Shown piece after piece: positions 1-5,131 of a DNA stretch of 5,131 nt (positions within the stretch are counted from its first letter, which is position 1; every line of letters starts with the position of its first letter). A program made the position numbers and the translations under genes. The stretch covers positions 1 to 5,131 of the forward strand of contig JAUIKP010000281.1 in the NCBI GenBank assembly GCA_030430725.1, in the 5' to 3' direction. The stretch comes from Nitrospiria bacterium. Its GTDB lineage: Bacteria; Nitrospirota; Nitrospiria; Nitrospirales; UBA8639. The notes beneath the pieces were generated by a model. The model saw nothing but the letters and a program-made list of their open reading frames with translations. It was not told the origin of the DNA and made no database searches.

Positions 1-809
1 ATGTGGCATTGAATAAGGAATTATTGCGTTTGGCGGCGGAACGAAAATCCGCCGGGATGGCGACCAGTTTGGATGTGACGCGGGCAAAGGTGCAATTGGA
101 AAACGCCAGGCAGCGATTATTAGTGGCTGAAAATGAACGGGATCGTGCTAAACTCAATTTAATTCGCGCCATGGGGCTCTCGTTCGAGGTGCGACTGGTG
201 CTTACGGATGAAATGAAAATGGTGAATGTTTCCGAACAATCCATAGGTGAGGCCTTGCAGGTGGCGAAAGAAAACCGAACCGAACTGAAGGCGCAGCAGA
301 ATCGTGAGCGTCTGGCCTCCTTGTCGCTAAGTTCCGTGACGAACGAACGGGTTCCCACTATTCAGGCTTTGGGCGATGTGGGCATGATCGGCAATCAAAT
401 CCCCAATGCGTTGACCACCGACAATGTTCAGGTATTAATGAGGGTGCCGATTTTCGATGGCGGAATGCGGGAAGCCAGAATTTCAGAGAGTCGCAGTCTG
501 CTCAGACAAGAAGCCATCAGAACCCAGGATGTGCAATATCAAGTGGGATTGGAAGTTCGTGATGCACTGATCACGATGAGTTCCGCCAAACAGCAAGTCG
601 CAGTTGCGGAAGAAGGGTTAAAACTTTCACTGATTGAATTGGAACTTTCGCGTGAACGGTTCGCGGTCGGTGTCGCCACGAATATCGAAGTCACTGATGC
701 GCAAACCCGTGTGGCGGAGGCCAGAGATAATTTGATTGAAGGACTCTTCACGTTTAATGCCTCCCGTCTGAGTCTGGCTCGAGCGCAGGGTCAGTTGGAA
801 AAATTGTAA
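1..809 (+). CDS. TolC-family outer membrane efflux protein, C-terminal part (5' end outside window)
   Basis: This is the C-terminal 268 residues of an outer-membrane channel of the TolC family, which forms a trimeric barrel and periplasmic tunnel for type I secretion or tripartite efflux pumps. The reading frame is open from base 3. The GTG there is taken as an internal valine because family members are usually well over 400 residues and the first structural repeat is already half over. Two copies of the internal TolC repeat are visible: ERKSAGMATSLDV near residues 13-25 and ERFAVGVATNIEV near 218-230. Each is followed by a long Ala/Arg/Glu-rich coiled-coil helix (about 26-55 and 231-265). 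The middle part, with VPTIQALGDVGMIG and VQVLMRVPIFDGG, fits barrel strands followed by the return helix. It ends in TAA 30 bases before prfC. No partner pump genes are in view, so substrate and pump type cannot be told. The family is secure; the specific function is not. Confidence 0.9.
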   Translation, partial: VALNKELLRLAAERKSAGMATSLDVTRAKVQLENARQRLLVAENERDRAKLNLIRAMGLSFEVRLVLTDEMKMVNVSEQSIGEALQVAKENRTELKAQQNRERLASLSLSSVTNERVPTIQALGDVGMIGNQIPNALTTDNVQVLMRVPIFDGGMREARISESRSLLRQEAIRTQDVQYQVGLEVRDALITMSSAKQQVAVAEEGLKLSLIELELSRERFAVGVATNIEVTDAQTRVAEARDNLIEGLFTFNASRLSLARAQGQLEKL

Positions 810-839
810 TCGATCTGGCCTGTTCGCCCGGAAGGTAAT

Positions 840-2441
840 ATGACGACACTCCAACTCAAACAAGAAATCCGATCAGAAGCCAACAAGCGTCGAACGTTTG
901 CCATCATCAGCCATCCGGACGCGGGCAAAACCACGCTGACCGAGAAACTTCTGCTCTACTCGGGACTGGTTCGTACTGCCGGGATGGTTGGAGGGCGAAA
1001 AAACCGGAAAATGGCTACGTCGGATTGGATGGAAATGGAGCAGGAGCGCGGCATCTCCATTACCGCCTCGGCAATGCAATTTCCCTATAAACAGGCGGTT
1101 ATCAACGTGTTGGATACGCCTGGCCATCAGGATTTTTGCGAGGATACTTACCGGACACTCACGGCGGCCGATAGCGCAATTATGGTCATTGACGCCGCAA
1201 AGGGGGTAGAGACGCAAACCCGTAAGCTGTTTGAAGTCTGCCGCCTTCGCCAGATTCCAGTGCTGACGTTTATCAACAAGATGGACTTGCCCGGACGGGC
1301 TCCGCTAGATCTGATGGGGGAAGTAGAAGATGTGTTGGGCATTCACGCCAGTCCCATCAACTGGCCCATCGGGTCAGGACAAGATTTTCTCGGAGTCGTA
1401 AATCGGCAATCCCGAAAGGTGTTGCTCTATGCCAAAACGGCTGCGGGAGGGGCGTCGAAACCGGATCTTATGGAACTCTCCTTGGACGATCCCTCAGTGA
1501 AAAACCGTATGCCCGGGTATATCTGGGATGAATTGATGCATGATTTGGAATTGTTGGATATCGCCGGGAACCCGTTCTCGAAAGATGACTTTCAAAACGG
1601 AAAAGTCACGCCGGTCTTCTTCGGATCAGCCATGACCAATTTCGGCGTGGAAGCATTTTTCGATGCATTTGTGGATCTGGCACCTCCCGCTCACGGTCGA
1701 TTAGCTGATGCCCCGGATGGCCGTGAACTCATGATCGATCCGGTGGAGACACCGTTCAGCGCCTATGTGTTTAAACTCCAGGCCAATATGAATCCACGCC
1801 ATCGCGACAGCACAGCCTTTTTACGCGTCTGTTCCGGGCGATTCGAACGGGATGTGGTGGTCACACATCATCGAACTAACACGGAGGTTCGGCTCTCACG
1901 GCCCCACAGTATGGTGGCGAAGGAACGCAATACGGTCGATGTGGCGTATCCCGGCGATGTCATTGGGATTATCAATCCCGGGATTTTTCAGATCGGCGAC
2001 ACGATTTCGGTGGCGGACGGGTTTAACTATAAACCGCTCCCACAATTTCAACCGGAAGTCTTTGCCCGTGTGCGACCGACCGATACGGGAATGCGCAAAT
2101 CCTTTGACAAAGGGATCGAGCAACTTGCCAGGGAAGGGACCATTCAAATCCTTCGAAGTCTGGACGGGCTGGAATTTTTTGTGGCCGCTGTCGGTAAACT
2201 TCAGTTTGATGTGCTGGAATTCCGTTTGCAGAGTGAATACCGGGTCAAGGTGGTGGTGGATATGCTGCCCTATGAATCCAGTGCCTGGCTGGTGGGCGAT
2301 GTTAAGACCTTTAAACCGCCATCAGATGCACTCGTCGTCAAAGACAGCCGGGACCGCCCGGTCGTCCTATTTCGTAGCTCATGGTCAAAGAATTTCGCCG
2401 CCGAACGCAATCCCGGTCACAGCTTTCGGGATATGGGCTGA
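840..2441 (+). CDS. prfC: Peptide chain release factor 3 (RF3)
   Basis: RF3 is the translational GTPase that removes RF1/RF2 from the ribosome after peptide release and recycles them; it acts in the cytosol. All G motifs are visible: G1 SHPDAGKTT (24-32), the switch I region QERGISIT (68-75), G3 DTPGH (92-96), G4 NKMD (146-149) and G5 GSA (262-264). The segment QERGISITASAMQF is characteristic of RF3 and separates it from EF-G, which would also be much longer. Domain 2 follows at roughly 300-395. The RF3 C-terminal domain contains VGKLQFDVLEFRL (451-463). The length of 533 aa is close to the E. coli protein (529 aa, from memory). The ATG has GGAAGG four bases upstream (830-835), and no better start lies nearby. 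The gene is complete and ends in TGA. It follows the TolC gene by 30 bases on the same strand, which allows cotranscription, though no functional link is expected. The last codons and the stop sit in a 10-bp tandem duplication. Confidence 0.97.
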   Translation: MTTLQLKQEIRSEANKRRTFAIISHPDAGKTTLTEKLLLYSGLVRTAGMVGGRKNRKMATSDWMEMEQERGISITASAMQFPYKQAVINVLDTPGHQDFCEDTYRTLTAADSAIMVIDAAKGVETQTRKLFEVCRLRQIPVLTFINKMDLPGRAPLDLMGEVEDVLGIHASPINWPIGSGQDFLGVVNRQSRKVLLYAKTAAGGASKPDLMELSLDDPSVKNRMPGYIWDELMHDLELLDIAGNPFSKDDFQNGKVTPVFFGSAMTNFGVEAFFDAFVDLAPPAHGRLADAPDGRELMIDPVETPFSAYVFKLQANMNPRHRDSTAFLRVCSGRFERDVVVTHHRTNTEVRLSRPHSMVAKERNTVDVAYPGDVIGIINPGIFQIGDTISVADGFNYKPLPQFQPEVFARVRPTDTGMRKSFDKGIEQLAREGTIQILRSLDGLEFFVAAVGKLQFDVLEFRLQSEYRVKVVVDMLPYESSAWLVGDVKTFKPPSDALVVKDSRDRPVVLFRSSWSKNFAAERNPGHSFRDMG

Positions 2442-2449
2442 TATGGGCT
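2430..2449 (+). repeat. Perfect 10-bp tandem duplication across the prfC stop codon
   Basis: The unit GATATGGGCT occurs twice, back to back. In the prfC frame the first copy reads Asp-Met-Gly followed by TGA. If one copy is removed, the same frame reads Asp-Met-Gly followed by TAA. The duplication therefore changes the stop codon but not the protein. It looks like a recent slippage event, although an assembly artefact is possible. Confidence 0.9.
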
Positions 2450-2495
2450 AATTCCGTCTATCGGGAAATCCTCCCACTCCTCTTTTAAGCATTGG

Positions 2496-2535
2496 CATGT
2501 CGTCGCCCAAGATTTCTCGGGATGATAATGACATG
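2496..2535. other. Nested inverted repeat between convergent genes
   Basis: Arms CATGTCGT (2496-2503) and ATGACATG (2528-2535) pair over 8 positions with one G-U on the + strand transcript. Inside them, CCCAAG (2506-2511) and CTCGGG (2516-2521) pair around an ATTT loop. The inner stem has an A-C mismatch on the + strand but a G-U wobble on the - strand. The element lies between the ends of prfC (+) and the 433-aa membrane gene (-), where a bidirectional terminator would be expected. No T-run follows on either strand, so it is not a canonical intrinsic terminator. No gene is seen in the rest of 2442-2614. Confidence 0.35.
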
Positions 2536-2614
2536 AGGCTGGCGTGGTGACTGAAACTGCTTAATCAATACAGGGTTTTTGTGTTCCGTGTGAGGGGAAG
2601 GTCATATAAAGGGA

Positions 2615-3916
2615 CTATTCGGAAGGGGACGGCTTTCTTCCATTCAACCAGATTCCCAACATCAGGATGAACAGGGATGATACGACACTGGTTAAGGTGT
2701 TGATGGGACCCGTGATATTTAGCAAGGAATAAATAAAATTGATATCAGCAAGTATTTTGTTCTGGTACAAGGTAAAAACTATGGTAAATACTGAACCAGT
2801 GCCGATACACACAGGTATTATCCAAATCCATGCTTGGCGGAAATATTTCGCGATCAAAACCCATCCGAAGAGTAATGCGAATTGAATAATAATTGTGGTA
2901 ACCACATTAAAGAGCATTCGAAATTCTCCTGAGACAGAAAAATCTGAATCTTGCCATATCCAACCTAGTCCCAAGCCAAAGAAAAAAAATACTGTGGCAA
3001 CTGCATAGCGCGCATACATGGCAGGCTGTCCAATAATGGTATATGAAGAAAGATCATGATCAGGCAAGATCACACTCAGCACGTGTTTTAGTTGCTCAGA
3101 AACCGCTGTTGACGTTCGATCGAACTCTGTAAACCACCATTTTTTCTTGGAGGTACTCTGGCCGAAAATCGGGGTTCCATCTTCTGTGAAACCAATGATA
3201 TAAATGGCCTCCTGAAAATTGGGTAAATGTATTGGAAAACGATTTTCTATTATTGCCTTAAATTCTTCGTAGAATGCCCTCTCTTTTTTAGCTCTTCCTT
3301 TTTTTGTCAGGGCATCAGTGGGACGTGGTGGTAAATAAAGAAGCAGAGAGGTATGGTGAACATTGTTTTTTACTGTCTCGATCTCCCACTCTATGCCAGC
3401 AGATTCACCAACGGTTAATACGACTAATCTAGATCGACTGAGCAATTCCTCCACTTTCTTCTGCCAGCCCTGATGCCGCACAAAAATTCGATAAGCTCCC
3501 TGAGGAAAGATTCCTATTCGTGATTCCCAATTTGGCTCTCCTATCGATACAAAAGGTCCGATGGCATTGAGTGCAAGGAGGAAATCCTCGCTGGTACCTT
3601 GGATGGGGACGGTACTTTCGCCTGCTGAAATAACGTCATAGGTCCTTGATTTATCTTCATTAAAAGGACGGAGGAACAGCACCGGCGGTCGGTTGTCAAT
3701 TTCGGCAATTCGGTCAAAAGGGGGTACCAGAAAACAGCTTGAAAAAATGACCATGACGGTGCATGTAATCAATCCAATGATGGTGAGCCAAAAGAAGCCA
3801 ACTGACCATCCCTTTAGTGCCATTAAGTCGCTAACTAGCACACCGCACAGCAGGCATCCGACCGTACCGATCAAATAAGCCGTATATCCAACCAGAGTCC
3901 GGGTGTTTTCAGACAT
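2615..3916 (-). CDS. Six-TM membrane protein with a cytosolic TIR-like alpha/beta domain, function unknown
   Basis: I recognise no named family. What can be seen in the 433 residues is two hydrophobic segments at about 8-30 and 40-64, a soluble region at about 67-297, and four more hydrophobic segments at about 301-321, 334-357, 361-384 and 405-424. The soluble part begins with a strand and acidic turn, PPVLFLRPFNEDKSR (77-91). It continues with FLLALNAIGPFVSIGEP (112-128) and a helix-strand-helix block with WQKKVEELLSRSRLVVLTV (151-169) and GIEWEIE (174-180). This order (FLRxFxxD strand, later hydrophobic strand, then a W-E helix start) resembles a diverged TIR-like Rossmann fold, with E178 or E176 as candidate catalytic or structural acids. 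That fold is inference. The ATG is supported by AGGAG (complement of 3924-3928) seven bases upstream; the stop is TAG. A broken TIR gene lies directly upstream on the same strand, which suggests an accessory, perhaps anti-phage, context. The gene looks AT-richer than prfC, which hints at transfer. A sensor or effector at the membrane is possible but unproven. Confidence 0.8.
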   Translation of the reverse strand: MSENTRTLVGYTAYLIGTVGCLLCGVLVSDLMALKGWSVGFFWLTIIGLITCTVMVIFSSCFLVPPFDRIAEIDNRPPVLFLRPFNEDKSRTYDVISAGESTVPIQGTSEDFLLALNAIGPFVSIGEPNWESRIGIFPQGAYRIFVRHQGWQKKVEELLSRSRLVVLTVGESAGIEWEIETVKNNVHHTSLLLYLPPRPTDALTKKGRAKKERAFYEEFKAIIENRFPIHLPNFQEAIYIIGFTEDGTPIFGQSTSKKKWWFTEFDRTSTAVSEQLKHVLSVILPDHDLSSYTIIGQPAMYARYAVATVFFFFGLGLGWIWQDSDFSVSGEFRMLFNVVTTIIIQFALLFGWVLIAKYFRQAWIWIIPVCIGTGSVFTIVFTLYQNKILADINFIYSLLNITGPINTLTSVVSSLFILMLGIWLNGRKPSPSE

Positions 3917-3941
3917 GTGAGAACTCCTAACCCCAGTATGG

Positions 3942-3993
3942 CGATAGTTTATGATGCGAACAACTCGAAAATATCATTTCGATAGTATTACTA
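3942..3993. promoter_or_regulatory. Palindrome cluster upstream of the TIR-like membrane gene (candidate operator)
   Basis: Two inverted repeats abut: TCGAAA-N6-TTTCGA (3965-3982), with perfect 6-bp arms, and TAGTATTACTA (3983-3993), a perfect palindrome around one central base. A 7-bp direct repeat, CGATAGT, occurs at 3942-3948 and 3980-3986. They lie about 25-80 bases upstream of the start codon at 3916, where a promoter and operator would be expected. I found no convincing -35/-10 pair with suitable spacing. The regulatory role is inferred only from symmetry and position; AT-rich DNA makes short palindromes common. Confidence 0.3.
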
Positions 3994-3994
3994 A

Positions 3995-4593
3995 TCAGTT
4001 TGGGATTCCATTGTTAATTGAATGTTCTGCTGAATGTAAACTGCAATTCTTGAATATTCGATGCACTCCCATCCGACGTGTATTGGAGGGTGGTGGCCTC
4101 TGCATATTCTCGCCCTGGTGAGACAAGATTGACGCAGGATTCCGCATAGCGGTTAGTGTGCGGATGAGTGTGCCGAGGGTTTCGGTGTCATCGACCATCG
4201 GTCAGTTGAGGGTGCCAATGTGTGGTGGAAAGTTGTAAAGCAACCTAGCCATCACCGATCCGGGTTGGTCGGGTGGCAGGGCCAGGACAATGCCCTCAAG
4301 TGAGCCATTCTGTTTTTCCTGCGACTGCCTGATTGCGTTGACAGAATCTCGAAGGATTTGAGCGCGGTTTTCAATTCTTTTCGGCAGTACCAGCGTTGAA
4401 AATATCGCTCGGCTTCGAAAATGATGACAACTTTTGCATCCGGCAGGGCATCGTCCAACTCCTGAGAGGACTGCTCGCCGGTTTCAATATCCGACGTGTC
4501 GAAGAACGACAGGGTGCCGAGTTCACGATGAAACGCTTCCCCGTGGTGGCGACTGGTACTGCGGGCATAGGAAATAAAGACAGGACGGGACAT
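3995..4593 (-). pseudogene. Decayed TIR-domain gene (frameshift plus nonsense mutation)
   Basis: The gene starts intact at 4593 with a TIR domain, then loses frame between about 4375 and 4340. From about 4351 the frame one base back reads a sensible continuation, including RQSQEKQNGSLEGIVLALPP and then LLYNFPPHIGTLN, and stops at TGA (4204-4202). Directly after that stop, in the same frame, comes PMVDDTETLGTLIRTLTA (to about 4148). In TIR proteins of this kind I expect an N-W-P followed by an Asp/Glu-Thr-Glu segment and a helix at this point. The TGA therefore most likely replaces a TGG tryptophan codon. Beyond 4148 the frame stays open to 3995 but shows nothing TIR-like, and any C-terminal module is missing. 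Two independent lesions plus a missing 3' part argue for real decay rather than one sequencing error. The 3' boundary is uncertain. The gene lies upstream of, and codirectional with, the TIR-like membrane gene. Confidence 0.75.
4252..4593 (-). CDS. TIR-domain N-terminal fragment (open part of the broken gene)
   Basis: This is the 113-aa open part, which a gene caller would report as a TIR-domain protein. Bacterial TIR domains act as NADases in anti-phage systems or as scaffolds. Visible motifs are the first strand PVFISYARS (4-12), a BB-loop-like FDTSDIETGE (31-40), strand AKVVIIFEAERYF (53-65) and RWYCRKEL (67-74). The last motif contains W68 and E73, the position of the catalytic glutamate in NAD-cleaving TIRs. 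Residues after about 80 are out-of-frame and do not resemble the fold; they end in TGA just below 4255. Only a weak AAAG-like ribosome binding site precedes the ATG. If expressed, the fragment would lack the last strand and helix of the domain and is probably unstable or inactive. The TIR assignment is firm; function of the fragment is doubtful. Confidence 0.7.
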   Translation of the reverse strand: MSRPVFISYARSTSRHHGEAFHRELGTLSFFDTSDIETGEQSSQELDDALPDAKVVIIFEAERYFQRWYCRKELKTALKSFEILSTQSGSRRKNRMAHLRALSWPCHPTNPDR

Positions 4594-4717
4594 ATGTCTG
4601 CTTTGCAGAAATGAATGCGTTACAAATCATTTCTCATTTGCTGTTTCATTGGATGTCGCCATATCAACAAAACCTGCAAGGAACTTCAAGCGTGCTTTCT
4701 ATCTCAGTCGAAAAATT

Positions 4718-4734
4718 TTGGGGAAACGGTTGCG
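4718..4734 (+). promoter_or_regulatory. Candidate sigma-54-type promoter element
   Basis: TTGGGGAAACGGTTGCG keeps the two invariant parts of the -24/-12 consensus: TTGG, and TTGC at the right distance (GG to GC 12 bases apart). The middle CACG is not matched. It lies about 95 bases upstream of the thioredoxin-like gene and points toward it. No activator-binding repeats were found upstream. In the gene-free stretch 4594-4828 this and the ribosome binding site are the only signals I can point to. A chance match is quite possible. Confidence 0.25.
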
Positions 4735-4814
4735 TAACAAGTGGACGAGAAGAAAGACCAAGTAGAGCAGGAAGAGCGTTTGTGTCTAACCAAATGAAGT
4801 TCTGAAACCCAAAT

Positions 4815-4820
4815 AAGGAG
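4815..4820 (+). promoter_or_regulatory. Strong Shine-Dalgarno for the thioredoxin-like gene
   Basis: AAGGAG stands eight bases before the ATG at 4829. This spacing fixes that ATG as the start in preference to the in-frame ATG at 4844, which has no comparable site. Confidence 0.8.
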
Positions 4821-4828
4821 ATAAGAAG

Positions 4829-5131
4829 ATGCTCGAGAGACCAATGCAAATTTTGGTAGGTGTGGCTCTTTTCGGAATGATGAGCGGCTTTTTCTATTTT
4901 TCCGCCCCGAGTTTAGCGAAAACTTCCCCAGCACCTGATATTATCAGTCCAACGTGGATTAACTCGGTACCACTCAAGATGGAGGATCTTCGTGGCAAGG
5001 TGGTGATGGTGGAGTTTTGGACATTTGGATGCTGGAACTGCCGGAATATCGAACCGTATGTCAAGGAATGGCACGACAAGTACGCCAAACAAGGGCTGGT
5101 TGTAATTGCGGTACATTCGCCGGAGTTCAAG
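4829..5131 (+). CDS. Exported thioredoxin-like (TlpA/DipZ-type) protein, N-terminal part (3' end outside window)
   Basis: The frame is open to the last base, giving 101 residues with no stop. Residues 1-30 form a signal peptide: MLERPMQ, a hydrophobic core at about 8-26, and a likely cleavage site after Ser-Leu-Ala (28-30). There is no lipobox cysteine, so the protein is probably periplasmic or stays anchored by its signal. The thioredoxin fold starts after the Pro-rich linker: LRGKVVMVEFWTFGCWNCRNIEPYVKEW spans 54-81, with redox cysteines C68 and C71 in a CWNC active site. GLVVIAVHSPEF (89-100) is the next strand. The pattern FWTxxCxNCxxxxPYVxxW with VIAVHSPEF is typical of the thioredoxin domain of DipZ-like and related redoxin proteins. 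The likely role is thiol-disulfide exchange in the cell envelope, for instance in cytochrome c maturation or oxidative protection. Substrate and any C-terminal domain lie outside the view. The gene is transcribed away from the TIR remnant. Confidence 0.88.
   Translation, partial: MLERPMQILVGVALFGMMSGFFYFSAPSLAKTSPAPDIISPTWINSVPLKMEDLRGKVVMVEFWTFGCWNCRNIEPYVKEWHDKYAKQGLVVIAVHSPEFK

Noticed and set aside
3..5. GTG at base 3 as the true start of the TolC-family gene
   Set aside because: The protein would begin in the middle of the first TolC repeat without signal peptide; the frame simply enters from outside the window.
1852..2451. 199-codon + strand frame overlapping prfC
   Set aside because: It lies inside prfC in another frame, is rich in Trp and Arg, and shows no recognisable motif; a shadow frame.
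3935..3963. Possible - strand promoter TTGTTC-N17-CATACT before the membrane gene
   Set aside because: The implied transcription start would fall on the ribosome binding site at 3924-3928, leaving no room for a normal leader.
4202..4204. TGA recoded as tryptophan
   Set aside because: prfC in the same window ends at TGA, tryptophan is written TGG throughout, and the gene also carries a frameshift, so a nonsense mutation is more likely.
4340..4385. Programmed -1 frameshifting in the TIR gene, using the A-AAA-G motif at about 4377-4381 (CGA AAA GAA)
   Set aside because: Slipping there would skip the catalytic Glu-Leu (73-74) of the TIR domain, and a second lesion (TGA at 4204-4202) downstream makes decay the simpler reading.
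4638..4667. Possible sigma-70 promoter TTGCTG-N18-TATCAA
   Set aside because: Both hexamers are poor, especially the -10, and the distance to the gene is long; not better than chance.
4611..4805. 64-codon + strand frame before the thioredoxin-like gene
   Set aside because: No ribosome binding site, no recognisable motif and a composition unlike a real protein.
4894..5130. Antisense frames across the thioredoxin-like gene
   Set aside because: The + strand frame has a signal peptide, CWNC motif and good ribosome binding site; the antisense frames are its shadows.

Overview
The window looks like chromosomal DNA of a Gram-negative bacterium with middling GC. It carries a TolC-type outer-membrane efflux protein, a bacterial release factor 3 and an exported thioredoxin-fold protein. 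The overall feel of the proteins is compatible with an environmental lineage such as Nitrospirota, but nothing in the window proves this, so the taxonomy is an impression only.

Left part (1-2441, + strand): the C-terminal 268 residues of a TolC-family protein, cut by the window edge, then after 30 bases a complete prfC (RF3, 533 aa). A perfect 10-bp tandem duplication covers the prfC stop codon and leaves the protein unchanged. The 173-base gap that follows lies between convergent genes and holds a nested inverted repeat but no canonical intrinsic terminator.

Middle part (2615-4593, - strand): two genes that both relate to TIR biology. The upstream one (from 4593) encodes an N-terminal TIR domain that is broken. 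One frameshift near 4340-4375 and one TGG-to-TGA nonsense change at 4202-4204 interrupt an otherwise readable TIR domain, and nothing recognisable follows it. Downstream is an intact 433-aa membrane protein with six predicted membrane segments around a cytosolic alpha/beta domain. That domain has a TIR-like strand pattern and a WE motif where TIR domains carry their catalytic glutamate. To the eye the 433-aa gene is AT-richer than prfC. Together the two look like a small accessory (possibly defence-related) segment inserted beside housekeeping genes, with one member decayed. Two palindromes and a short direct repeat lie between them, upstream of the intact gene.

Right part (4594-5131, + strand): a 235-base gene-free stretch with a sigma-54-like element, then a strong ribosome binding site and the first 101 residues of an exported thioredoxin-like protein with a CWNC active site, cut by the window end.
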